Below are positions 16,201-24,600 of a stretch of DNA of 34,095 bases, one piece after another; position 1 is the stretch's first letter, and every line of letters starts with the position of its first letter. A program made the translations under genes and the position numbers. Under the pieces are notes generated by a model that was not told the DNA's origin, did not search any database, and saw only the letters and a list, made by a program, of their open reading frames with translations. The stretch is from an uncultured Clostridia bacterium (GTDB lineage Bacteria > Bacillota > Clostridia > Monoglobales > Monoglobaceae): the NCBI GenBank assembly GCA_947625905.1, contig CANQQJ010000035.1:1-34095 (forward strand), in the 5' to 3' direction.

Positions 16201-17859
16201 AACCGCAAAGACGGCTTTATATCAATGCCTTATAAACGAGCTTTGATCAAGACGACATTAGGACATGAGGCACAAGCCGTAATGGGTATTAAGCTGGTTG
16301 ATACTGTTGACAGCGTTGGTGACGGTACGGTGCTGACCCGCAGCGCAACCGGCAGTGTGGACGGTCTGAACGATCTGTGGACGGTGGACAGCGGAAGCTA
16401 CGGAAAACATATGAAAATGATGAAATCACTCAAAGGTAAAATGGGAAGGCTTCTTTCCGACGCAAACGCGGTAACAGCTGCGGACGCCGCGATCATGGAT
16501 AATTTAGATATATTTTCCGCTGCCGAGGATACGGAGCCGCTGCCTGCGGGATCAATAAGGATAGAAGTCACCGGCACAGTGGCGGCCGATCTTGTCGGCG
16601 TAAATGATGAAATTGATATAACAAGCGGTTACAGCGCCGACGCGTTTCCCGACGGCACATATACGATAACAGCCGAAAAAGATACTGATGAAAACCGCGC
16701 GACAGTTCAACTGACATATGTGGAAGAGGAAAATTTGCGTATGGAAACCTTTTCATTCATAAATGATGTAAACAGCATTACTTTCACTATTGAAAACGGA
16801 ATGCTGAACATAGATAACAGAACAGTAAAACAACTGCGCTCGGCAAACAACGGCGGCAAGGCGGAGTTGATCTGGGACAAAAATGAAAACGCGTTATCAT
16901 ATAATGTATATTCAAAACCATATAGCGGTGAAAGCTATACCTTGCTCGGAAACACGACCGAAACTTCATATCAGACAAACGATGTTTGGCTTGGCGATTT
17001 CAGCGAGGACTGCGTGAATTATTATGTGATCCCGGTTTATGAGGACGGCGAAGGCGGCTATGACACAGGCGTTCACAATTACAACAACGCTGAGGCTTCG
17101 TTCACCTATTCGCAAAAGGCTGACAACACAGTTGAATTTACAGACGCTTCTCTTGGCGAGATCACGTCATGGGAGTGGGATTTTGACGGAGACGGACTGA
17201 CCGACAGCACCGAGCAAAACCCGATATACAAATATGAAAATGACGGAATATACAGCGTTACTCTTAAGGTGTCGGGCCCGTCGGGAACCTCCGAGACAAC
17301 CTATGATGATATAATAAAGATCGGAGATTATATCACCTCGCTTGAGGTCCCGGGCAGCGTACATTCGATTAAGACGGGAGAAGGTTTCCAACTTGATGTA
17401 TACGGAACCACAAATAAAGGAAATCGAATTAACATTACTGATAAGGCGGTATATGTTTCAGACAGCGACGTACTGTCCGTAAGTGAAACGGGATATGTGA
17501 CCGCAAACCGTGAAGGAGAAACTGCAATAACGATAATAGTTGATGATCTTCAGCTGATATATCCGGTTACGGTCACGGATAAAGATTTAATTATCGAAAA
17601 CGCGGTATTTGAAAACGAAAAAGCGGATATAACAATATCCAATTTCGGCAGTGAATCGGTGGAGGGCGTTGTTTTGCTCGCCGAATATGATTCAAACGGC
17701 GCTTTGCTTAATATTTTCACAAAAAACACTGAAATTGGCAGCGGCGAAAATATTGTGACACTCGAAAACATTACGGTAAATGATCCGCAAAATACCAAAG
17801 TATTCCTGTGGAATAACACCGATGAAATCAAACCACTTATTGAGGCGTTGGAAGGATAA
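13255..17859 (+). CDS. giant secreted multidomain protein: BspA-type LRRs, propeller-like region, LCAT-type lipase, FN3, PKD, Big2
   Basis: About 1534 residues from the ATG at 13255 (GGGGG 10 bases upstream); an upstream in-frame ATG at 13165 would lie inside the structured RNA and precede the signal peptide, so it is rejected. Signal peptide 1-26 (cleavage after SYA). About 75-345: roughly nine BspA-type LRR_5 repeats. About 380-700: repeats resembling a beta-propeller. About 720-1065: an alpha/beta hydrolase of the LCAT/lipase type, with oxyanion segment VLPGIMGSTL, nucleophile elbow AHSMGG (S828), and probable D1023 (GDGTV) and H1052. About 1190-1270 is FN3-like, 1282-1356 is a PKD domain (WEWDFDGDG), 1360-1441 is Big2-like, and the last 90 residues form a module shared with the first pectate lyase. 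It would act outside the cell on lipids or esters. The LRR part is more AT-rich than the rest. Confidence 0.9.
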   Translation: MKRILSLVLALALISTIIFVPEISYAVTNGVYGNNLTWTLDEKGTLIISGKGDMIDYSVSWHYEHSPFYENKNIKKIIIENGITSIGNAAFADCENLISVDLPYGITRIGEDSFNSCYNLLDLKLPDSVTDIGDMAFWFCEKLDSIEIPNGVVNIGDYAFGGCRALKKIKIPDSVVNIEYSSFGGYCCENLTDIEVSPNNKYYSSLNGNLFNKDKTELIKYASGKLGSSYTIPGGVTSIRNKAFEYSCNLIEIMIPDSVTYIGDEAFVDCDGLTDIIIPVGITSIGKGMFGGCHSLTEIIIPTGVKTIRDGAFDLCDNLTNISIPESVTSISQEAFKSCDSLSDVYYGGSEEQWNRIIIDRWFNDCLLKAKIHFNSKMPVRFKYTQSSVTDNTYKGSSYDEFLGRAQIGAVIPGLKEYVVPQGIAYREDTNQYYISGDPDDKKKTGAKTETTPSVIMVLDADTGEYVGEYYLHNSDGSAFTGHTGGIAIGAGNLYVTNGSGLSIVPLSQIDGTAPKGDIHFTQTVKLALGDANLSYCSYSNGILWTGNFYYKGGKAYNKPAYTDTEVGMTHFALLQGYVLDPGTGTGFKNSSRVSGEKFDYAPDYLCELPSKIQGAAAVGGRLVLSQSYGRDNKSNLLIYDDPTTAKVNYYVNLGGKSVALRLPQKAETVTAIPMMEGIVSHDNQITAVFESGAMTYSDAKDRTDRIWNIDVADRNIDERKNYPIIVLPGIMGSTLKTGSNPGLGVPVLTENLDFIPQEDMEIADSLAADTGANDFMAALRANGNAVYACPYDWRLSIDKAAELYLKPLIDQVKSINHADKVILVAHSMGGLVSRSYIQSGYYENDVSSLYMLGTPNMGSTAIIPLAEFGAPFDGAQATVLAYNYGKMTGEDYNQASLAEVKNFVNSKVIGATQLLPTYASHYWDIEADRPFANVSNSFLTELNRQAMRGEYYQKIDGTDPDKVRTMLIASNAEDTPNAIKVNRKDGFISMPYKRALIKTTLGHEAQAVMGIKLVDTVDSVGDGTVLTRSATGSVDGLNDLWTVDSGSYGKHMKMMKSLKGKMGRLLSDANAVTAADAAIMDNLDIFSAAEDTEPLPAGSIRIEVTGTVAADLVGVNDEIDITSGYSADAFPDGTYTITAEKDTDENRATVQLTYVEEENLRMETFSFINDVNSITFTIENGMLNIDNRTVKQLRSANNGGKAELIWDKNENALSYNVYSKPYSGESYTLLGNTTETSYQTNDVWLGDFSEDCVNYYVIPVYEDGEGGYDTGVHNYNNAEASFTYSQKADNTVEFTDASLGEITSWEWDFDGDGLTDSTEQNPIYKYENDGIYSVTLKVSGPSGTSETTYDDIIKIGDYITSLEVPGSVHSIKTGEGFQLDVYGTTNKGNRINITDKAVYVSDSDVLSVSETGYVTANREGETAITIIVDDLQLIYPVTVTDKDLIIENAVFENEKADITISNFGSESVEGVVLLAEYDSNGALLNIFTKNTEIGSGENIVTLENITVNDPQNTKVFLWNNTDEIKPLIEALEG

Positions 17860-17887
17860 AAGATATATCACTTCCCAATTAAATTCG

Positions 17888-17914
17888 GCGGGGCTTCGGC
17901 CCCGCTTTATATTA
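17888..17914 (+). terminator. intrinsic terminator of the lipase gene
   Basis: Stem GCGGGGC (17888-17894) with GCCCCGC (17899-17905) closed by a TTCG tetraloop, then a T-rich tract. Confidence 0.9.
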
Positions 17915-17937
17915 TTAAAATTGACAAAAAGCACAGA

Positions 17938-17971
17938 AAAACGGATAGAGCCGATGTTCTCTATCCGTTTT
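17938..17971. terminator. bidirectional terminator between the lipase and araC-type genes
   Basis: Perfect 13-base-pair inverted repeat AAAACGGATAGAG (17938-17950) with CTCTATCCGTTTT (17959-17971). It starts 4 bases beyond the AraC stop on the minus strand and shares its stem with the hairpins at 215-237 and 4477-4511. Confidence 0.9.
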
Positions 17972-17974
17972 AAG

Positions 17975-18808
17975 TCAGAATGTGTAGTTTGCTTTTCGGT
18001 ATTTGCTGGGGGAGACGCCCATGATTTTTTTGAAAACGTCGCCGAAATAGTTGCTGTCTTTGTAGCCGCAGAAGCGGGCTATCTCGGTCACGGAGTACTG
18101 GGTCTCGACCAGCATGTTTGTAGCCATTTTGATGCGCACGTTATTGAGGTACTCGTTAAAGCCGAAGCCGGTCACCTTTTTGAACTTCTTTGAAAAATAG
18201 GTGGGGCTCATGTACGCCATCTTGGAAATATCCGCCAGAGTTATCTGCTGGTTATAATAATTGATTATGTATTTGCAGACCTGCTGGATCCTTTCCTCAT
18301 GGACGCTTATATCGTCAAAGGGCGCCACGCTGTGGCCGGTGCAGCGGTCTAAAAAAATCATGATCTCCGCCATGTGCGAGTGGGTCAAATATTCGGCGTA
18401 CTCGTCGCTTTTTTCACATTCGGAGCTCAGCTTGTGCAGCAGAGCCTCAAAGGCGTATCGCTTGGAGACCGGAACATGGACCTTTTTCGCGTTAAAGGCG
18501 TTCATAAACAGGTCGCGGTCAATATTTTCACAGGCGCGCTCAACAAATTTTTCGTTGAAGGTCATAAGATAGCGCTCGTAGTAGTTCTCGGATGTAATCA
18601 TCGTGGTTAAGTGCAAATCACCTTTGTTAATCAGAACCACGTCACCGGGTTCCAAATTATAGAGAGTGTGATTTATAAAATATCTCCTGGTGCCCGACAT
18701 CAGATAGTACACCTCGTAATAATCATGCATGTGGGAATTTTTCATGACGTAGGGTTTGGTGTTTTCTTCCCGCTCAATGTAGATATCTCTGTTTTCGGGT
18801 AGGCCCAT
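17975..18808 (-). CDS. AraC-family transcriptional regulator
   Basis: A 277-residue regulator. The N-terminal half is a cupin-type ligand-sensing domain (about 20-110; HMHDYYEVYYLMSG, then LEPGDVVLINKGDLH, typical of AraC_binding). The C-terminal 100 residues (about 180-277) hold two helix-turn-helix motifs (LADISKMAYMSPTYFSKKFK and VTEIARFCGYKDSNYFGDVF) ending in the family signature GVSPSKYRK. A strong GGAGGTG lies upstream of the ATG. It is divergent from uxaC and the pectinase genes, which it most likely controls in response to a uronate or oligouronide; the ligand is inference. Confidence 0.92.
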   Translation of the reverse strand: MGLPENRDIYIEREENTKPYVMKNSHMHDYYEVYYLMSGTRRYFINHTLYNLEPGDVVLINKGDLHLTTMITSENYYERYLMTFNEKFVERACENIDRDLFMNAFNAKKVHVPVSKRYAFEALLHKLSSECEKSDEYAEYLTHSHMAEIMIFLDRCTGHSVAPFDDISVHEERIQQVCKYIINYYNQQITLADISKMAYMSPTYFSKKFKKVTGFGFNEYLNNVRIKMATNMLVETQYSVTEIARFCGYKDSNYFGDVFKKIMGVSPSKYRKANYTF

Positions 18809-18841
18809 TAAGTTATCACCTCCGTGATTTTTGGTACGGCT

Positions 18842-18870
18842 ATTATATCATATCCATAGCAAGAAATCAA
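18842..18870 (-). promoter_or_regulatory. promoter of the AraC-type regulator
   Basis: Minus strand TTGATT (18865-18870), 17-base spacer, perfect TATAAT (18842-18847). It lies in the 313-base divergent gap, which otherwise holds only A/T-rich sequence and the uxaC promoter. Confidence 0.7.
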
Positions 18871-18982
18871 TAGTTTTTTTAAAAAATACTGAATATTTGA
18901 GCCGATTTTTAAAGATTGTTACATTTTGCGGAAAATTAAAATTTATTAGGCAAATTTTCAGTTAATCTAAACAAAAAAACCT

Positions 18983-19012
18983 TTGCAATATTGAGATGTG
19001 ATAGTGTATAAT
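18983..19012 (+). promoter_or_regulatory. promoter of the uxaC operon
   Basis: TTGCAA (18983-18988), 18-base spacer, perfect TATAAT (19007-19012). The leader to the uxaC ATG is about 100 bases. The imperfect -35 suits an activator-dependent promoter. Confidence 0.65.
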
Positions 19013-19121
19013 AAATAATAATAGGAGTGTTATGCTCGAAAAATTTTGGGCAATTGCCGAAAACGCAAAATTGGAATTAATTAAACATTTTTTAAGGGCC
19101 TACGCCCGGGAGGTAAGTATT

Positions 19122-20528
19122 ATGAAAAAATTTATGGATAAGGATTTTATGCTGCAAAACGAGACAGCCAAAAAGCTGTACCACGACTTTGCGGCGGACA
19201 TGCCGATCTTCGACTATCACTGTCATTTGATCCCGCAGATGATGTACGAGGACAAGCCGTTTGACAACATCACCCAGATATTCCTGGGCGGCGATCATTA
19301 CAAGTGGCGCTATATGCGCTCCTGCGGTCTTGACGAGAAGTACATGACCGGCGACGCTCCGGATCAAGAGAAATTCAGAGCGTTCTGCTCCGCTCTTCAG
19401 TACGGAATAGGCAACCCGCTTTATCATTGGACGCATCTCGAACTTCAGAGATACTTCGGCATCGACACGGTCTGTCGCGCAGATACGGCCGACGAGATCT
19501 GGGAGAAGGCCAACAAGGTCATAAAAGAGACGCAGATGAGCCCCGCGAAGCTCATCAATCAGTCGAACGTGGCGGTCATCTGCACCACCGACGACCCGAT
19601 CGACGATCTTGAGTGGCACAAGAAGATCAAGGAAAAAGGCCATATCAAAGCAAAGGTCCTGCCCGCTTTCAGACCCGACTTTATGATAAACATTGACAAG
19701 CCCACTTTCGCGCCCTACATAGGCAAGCTGGCGGCGGCCGCGGGCATGGAGATAAACAGCTACGAGGATCTGATAAAAGCGATATACAAGAGAATCGACT
19801 ATTTCCACGAGGTAGGCAGCCGCGTTTCGGACCACGCTCTTGACAGCGTTCCCTATGAGGACGTTACCGAGGCCGAGGTCGAGGCCATCTTCAAGAAGGC
19901 CATGGCGGGCGAGAAGCTGACTCAGTGCGAGGTCGACGCCTACAAGAGCATGACGCTTATCAAGCTGGGCGAAAAATATTATGATTTAAACTGGGCGTTC
20001 CAGCTGCATATCGGCGCGCTCAGGAACAACAACACCAGAATGTTTGAAAAGCTCGGCGCGGACACCGGTTTTGACTCGATCAGCGACTACTGCATCGCGG
20101 CTCCGCTCTCGAAGCTCCTGAACGCTCTTGAGATGAAGAGCAAACTGCCCAAGACCATACTCTACACCTTAAATCCCAAGGACAACTACGTTTTAGGCAC
20201 AATGCTGGGCAACTTCCAGGGCTGCGAGGTCCCGGGCAAGATACAGTTCGGCTCCGGCTGGTGGTTCAACGACCAGAGAGACGGCATGACCGAGCAGATG
20301 AAGGCTCTTGGCAACTTAGGCGCGCTCAACAAGTTTGTGGGTATGCTGACCGATTCCAGAAGCTTCCTGTCCTACACAAGGCACGAGTATTTCAGAAGGA
20401 TCATGTGCAACATTCTCGGCGGCTGGGTAGAGGCCGGCGAGTTCCCCGCGGATATGGACACGCTCGAGACAATCGTCAAGGGTATCTGCTTCAACAATGC
20501 CAAGAATTATTTCGGTATAGAGATCTAA
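19122..20528 (+). CDS. uxaC: glucuronate/galacturonate isomerase
   Basis: A 468-residue uronate isomerase converting D-galacturonate to D-tagaturonate (and D-glucuronate to D-fructuronate). It is in the amidohydrolase superfamily; the N-terminal metal-site motif DYHCHL supplies H33 and H35, and TTDDPIDDLEWH and the WWFND segment fit the family. The ATG at 19122 is chosen because it follows GGGAGG by 8 bases; the in-frame ATG at 19032 has a weaker site and adds 30 residues not typical of the family. It is first in a run with kdgK (30-base gap), consistent with catabolism of pectin-derived galacturonate. Confidence 0.95.
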   Translation: MKKFMDKDFMLQNETAKKLYHDFAADMPIFDYHCHLIPQMMYEDKPFDNITQIFLGGDHYKWRYMRSCGLDEKYMTGDAPDQEKFRAFCSALQYGIGNPLYHWTHLELQRYFGIDTVCRADTADEIWEKANKVIKETQMSPAKLINQSNVAVICTTDDPIDDLEWHKKIKEKGHIKAKVLPAFRPDFMINIDKPTFAPYIGKLAAAAGMEINSYEDLIKAIYKRIDYFHEVGSRVSDHALDSVPYEDVTEAEVEAIFKKAMAGEKLTQCEVDAYKSMTLIKLGEKYYDLNWAFQLHIGALRNNNTRMFEKLGADTGFDSISDYCIAAPLSKLLNALEMKSKLPKTILYTLNPKDNYVLGTMLGNFQGCEVPGKIQFGSGWWFNDQRDGMTEQMKALGNLGALNKFVGMLTDSRSFLSYTRHEYFRRIMCNILGGWVEAGEFPADMDTLETIVKGICFNNAKNYFGIEI

Positions 20529-20558
20529 GCCGCACGGTTTGAATAGGAGGTATATCTC

Positions 20559-21587
20559 ATGGATTTTATCAAAAGAGACAAAAAGTATGATCTGGTGACA
20601 ATGGGCGAGGTTATGCTCAGACTGTCGCCTCCGGGAACCGACAAGATTTCCCAAAGCTATGTGTTTGACAAAAAGGCGGGCGGCGCCGAGCTCAACGTCG
20701 CCAACGGCAGCGCCATACTCGGCATCGAGACGGGTATTATCACCAAGCTGCCCGAAAACAAGATCGGACACTTTGTGCGCAACATGATAAGATACGGCGG
20801 CGTGAGCGACGATCTGATAGTATACGACCACTCGCCCGAGAAGCGGCTGGGCATATACTACTACGAGATGGGCGCGTATCCCAGAAAGTCGTCCGTTGTG
20901 TACGACCGCGCCAATTCTTCGATGACCACGCTCAAAATAGAGGAGATCCCCGACGATGTGTACTCAAACACCGCCGTTTTCCACGTGAGCGGAATCACTC
21001 TTGCGCTCAACGAGTCGCTGCGCAAGACCACTATCGAGGTCATAAAGAAGTTCAAGGAGAACGGGACCGTTATCTCGTTTGACATAAACTACCGCGCCTC
21101 CTTATGGGACGAGGCCACCGCCCGCGAGACGGTGACGTCGATATTCCCGTATGTGGACATTCTGTTTGTGTCCGAGGAGACGTCCCGCCGCATGCTGCAA
21201 AAGACCGGCACCCTCGAGGATATAATGAAGAGCTACAGCGACGAGTACGGCTGCAAGGTCGTGGCCACCACCCGCCGCGAGGTTATAAGCCCCAAGAAGC
21301 ACAACTTCTCGTCAATGATATACTACGACGGAAAGTTCTATCAGGAGGAGCCTTATGAGAATATCGAGGTCGTTGACCGCGTTGGCAGCGGCGATGCGTA
21401 CCTTGCGGGCGCACTGTACGCCATGATCGTGCATGACGATATCCAGAGAGCGGTCGAGTACGGCAACGCCATGTCCTCTGTCAAGAACACGGTTCTGGGC
21501 GATATGGCGGTCAGCAGTCTGAGCGAGATCAACAGCGTTATTGACAGCCACAAGTCGATCGGACGGCAGGACGAGATGAACAGATAG
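20559..21587 (+). CDS. kdgK: 2-keto-3-deoxygluconate kinase (PfkB family)
   Basis: A 342-residue ribokinase/PfkB-family sugar kinase. It begins with the family GEVMLRLSPPG strand and the GGAELNVANGSAILG sugar-binding segment. The C-terminal PfkB signature is DRVGSGDAYLAGAL, with catalytic base D279 and the anion hole GSGD. The sequence resembles KdgK, which phosphorylates 2-keto-3-deoxygluconate to KDPG; placement directly after uxaC supports this over a fructokinase. TAGGAGG lies upstream of the ATG. KDPG aldolase, tagaturonate reductase and altronate dehydratase genes are not in the window. Confidence 0.9.
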   Translation: MDFIKRDKKYDLVTMGEVMLRLSPPGTDKISQSYVFDKKAGGAELNVANGSAILGIETGIITKLPENKIGHFVRNMIRYGGVSDDLIVYDHSPEKRLGIYYYEMGAYPRKSSVVYDRANSSMTTLKIEEIPDDVYSNTAVFHVSGITLALNESLRKTTIEVIKKFKENGTVISFDINYRASLWDEATARETVTSIFPYVDILFVSEETSRRMLQKTGTLEDIMKSYSDEYGCKVVATTRREVISPKKHNFSSMIYYDGKFYQEEPYENIEVVDRVGSGDAYLAGALYAMIVHDDIQRAVEYGNAMSSVKNTVLGDMAVSSLSEINSVIDSHKSIGRQDEMNR

Positions 21588-21603
21588 AATCATAACGGTC
21601 GGT

Positions 21604-21637
21604 GAACAGCGAATAGCGAATGAAAAATTCGCTGTTC
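21604..21637 (+). repeat. GAATAGCGAAT-type repeat forming a hairpin between kdgK and the first pectate lyase
   Basis: GAACAGCGAAT (21604-21614) pairs perfectly with ATTCGCTGTTC (21627-21637). It is related to the GAATAGCGAATAG repeats at 10489-10515 and 12456-12485. It could act as a weak terminator or an mRNA-stabilising hairpin, tuning pectate lyase expression relative to the catabolic genes. Confidence 0.6.
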
Positions 21638-21674
21638 GCTTTCACAATCTTTATATAAGAAAGGAAGAATGAGT

Positions 21675-24600
21675 ATGAAAACGATCCTGAAAAGAGCGGG
21701 CATGTTGTTTGTGGCGCTGGCGGTAATGCTGAGCTGCGTTTCGCTTCCCGCGCTTGCGGCTCAGGCGGAGCCCGCAGCCGATTTGAGCAAAGTTCCGGCA
21801 TTCCCGGGAGCGGAAGGCGGCGGCATGTGGGCGACGGGTGCCAGGGGTGCCGAAAAGCCCGAGGTGTACCATGTTACCAATCTTGACAACAGCGGCGAGG
21901 GCTCGTTCCGCGACGCGGTCTCAAAGGGAAACCGCATAGTCGTGTTTGACGTTTCGGGTTATATCGACCTTGACACAAATGTCAATATCAGTCACGACAA
22001 CATGACGATCCTCGGCCAGACGGCGCCGGGCGACGGAATCTGCTTCCGCGGCAACAACATCAAGGTCGGCGGAAACAACGTGATACTGCGGTACCTGCGC
22101 TTCCGCGTGGGCTCAAAGCTCAAGGACGGTTCGGATACCAAGGCGCAGGACGGCCTTGAGGTCCCCGACAACGGCAACAACATCATAATCGACCACTGCT
22201 CGGTATCCTGGGGAACCGACGAGAATTTGGCGGCCTACGCGGTCAAGGACCTGACAGTGCAGTACAGCATAATTTCCGAAGCACTCAACCAGAGTGTGCA
22301 CGACAAGGGCGAGCACGGCTACGCGGCGATCTGGGGCGGCGTTAATATGTCGGTCCATCACAACCTGATCGCCAGTCACAAGAGCCGCAACCCCAAGGTA
22401 GGAACATCCGAGACGGTCGCGATGACCGCGGGCTATACCGACGCCCAGACCATTGTTGATATGAAGAACAACGTGTTCTACAACTGGGGCGACAAGTGCG
22501 GTTACGGCACCGAGAACGGAGCCAAGACCTATATTCAAAATAATATCTACCGCCCGGGTCCGGCCACTTCCGCCGGAAAGAGAGCGAGAATATTCGAGCT
22601 GAGCGTGGGCCAGAAATACGAGACAAACATGCTGGGCAGCGTGTACGCCGTCGGCAACAAGATTGATGTTGACGCAAACGACCCCGATTACGCGAACGCT
22701 CAAAAGGTAAACGAAAACAACTGGCAGGACGATCTGCATACCGGCGTTTATGTGGACACAAAGTTTTACAACTCGACCGATAAGAGCAAGATGGTGATCA
22801 CCGAGCCCGACGAGCAGTACAAGCAGTACGAGGCGGATTATCCCATAGCTCTCGACCCGATCGACAGTGTTTATGAGGATGTGCTGAATAACGCGGGCGC
22901 GACCCTGCCCAAGCGCGACAAGGTCGACGAGAGAGTTATAAACGAGGTCAGGACTCGCACGGCGCCGAGCGGCAGCAAGGGCAGCGTAGGACTTTTGGAC
23001 GATCCTCTTGACGGCGTTCCCGAGGGCAGCGAGGCCGAGTATGACGACCGCGGATATCCGATATTCTCAAACGAGACCCGACCCGCCGAATATGACGCGG
23101 ACGGCGACGGCATTGCCGACTCGTGGGAGGATAAAATGGGCCTTGACAAAACAAATAAGTACGACAGCCTTAAGATAGGCCCCGACGGCTACACATGGCT
23201 CGAGATATTTGTTGAGGAGAGCATAGCGGGCGGCAAGGAGCCCGCGGGCCTCACGCTCAGCGCCGAGGATAAGTACTACAAAACAAGCGACACGATCGCC
23301 GTGACGGCGGCCGAGAGCGGTTCGGGAGATATAACCGACGTTGAGATATACTGCGGCGAAAAGGCCGTGGCTAAAGCCGAGAAAGCGGACGGCGTATGGA
23401 CGGCGAATTTGACCGGACTTCCCACGGGCAATAATATACTGACCGCCAAGGCGGAAATGCGAGACGGCAGCTACAGCCTGAGCCCGATAAAGACCGTTCA
23501 CGTGATCGGAGCGCAGGCGGCGGAAGGCTGGACAGCCGACGGAGATGCGTCATTTGACGGCGAGTGCTACACTCTGACGTCCGGCGCGGAGTTCAGCCGT
23601 GAAAAGAGCGGAGATTTCAAGCTGGTAGGCAGAATTGAGGATATTGACGAGGTCGGCGCGGGTCTCGGAGCCGCCAACAATGGTGCGAGCGAAGGCGTAA
23701 TGATCGCCAAAACTCTTAATGAGAATTACGAGCCTGCAATAATTTATTATATTGCTGCAAGCGGAACCGGCGTACCGGAGATCTGGACGCCCGCAAGCGG
23801 GAGCGCCGAAGATTACTCGCTTTTCGAGATAGAAAAAGCGGGCGGCAAAATAAGATTATACGCCGGTACAAGCCTAGCCGATCTTGAAACAAATCTTGTT
23901 GCGGAAGGCGATGTCACGAGCGAGACATTCACCGTTTGGGCGTTTATGCTGAAGGAGAGAGGCGTGACGGTTGATACGTCCGCGCAGCCGAAAATGTCGG
24001 TTTCGAAGTTCAGCATGCTGAAGCTGATCGAGACGGCGACAAATCCCAAGGTTGAGATAACAAATATAAACGACAACGACAGGATCGATATAGCGGGTTC
24101 CGAGCTCAAACTCAATGTCACATCCGACGGCGATACCCCCGTGACCGAGATATGGGTTTACTTAAACGGCGAGGCTGTCGCCCGCCGCGACGTGAATATA
24201 GTCGGCACGCAGGAGCTTGCGATCCCGCTGGAGTTCGCGGCGCCGGCAAAAGGCGCGCTAACGGTTTACGCCTTTGACGATAATTTGGGCCGAGGCGAAA
24301 AAACGATCAATGTTTCGATCTCGCAGGACGGCTCGCCCTGGCAGCTGGCCGATATAGGCTATGTTCAGGGTCAGGCGCAGACGTTTGCCGAAGTGACCGA
24401 CGATTTCACATTCAAGCTTTACAACTCGTCGACCGGCAGCATCGGAGGAACTTCCGACTCGTTCGGATATATGTACCAGCAGTTCAGCGGCGACAACAGA
24501 ATTTACTACAGGAGCCGCCTCAATTCGGGCTCTCAGCTGGGACTTTTGATTAAAAGCGACCTTGATCCCGACGGCGTGACCTATTTCTTCGGCGGCACGT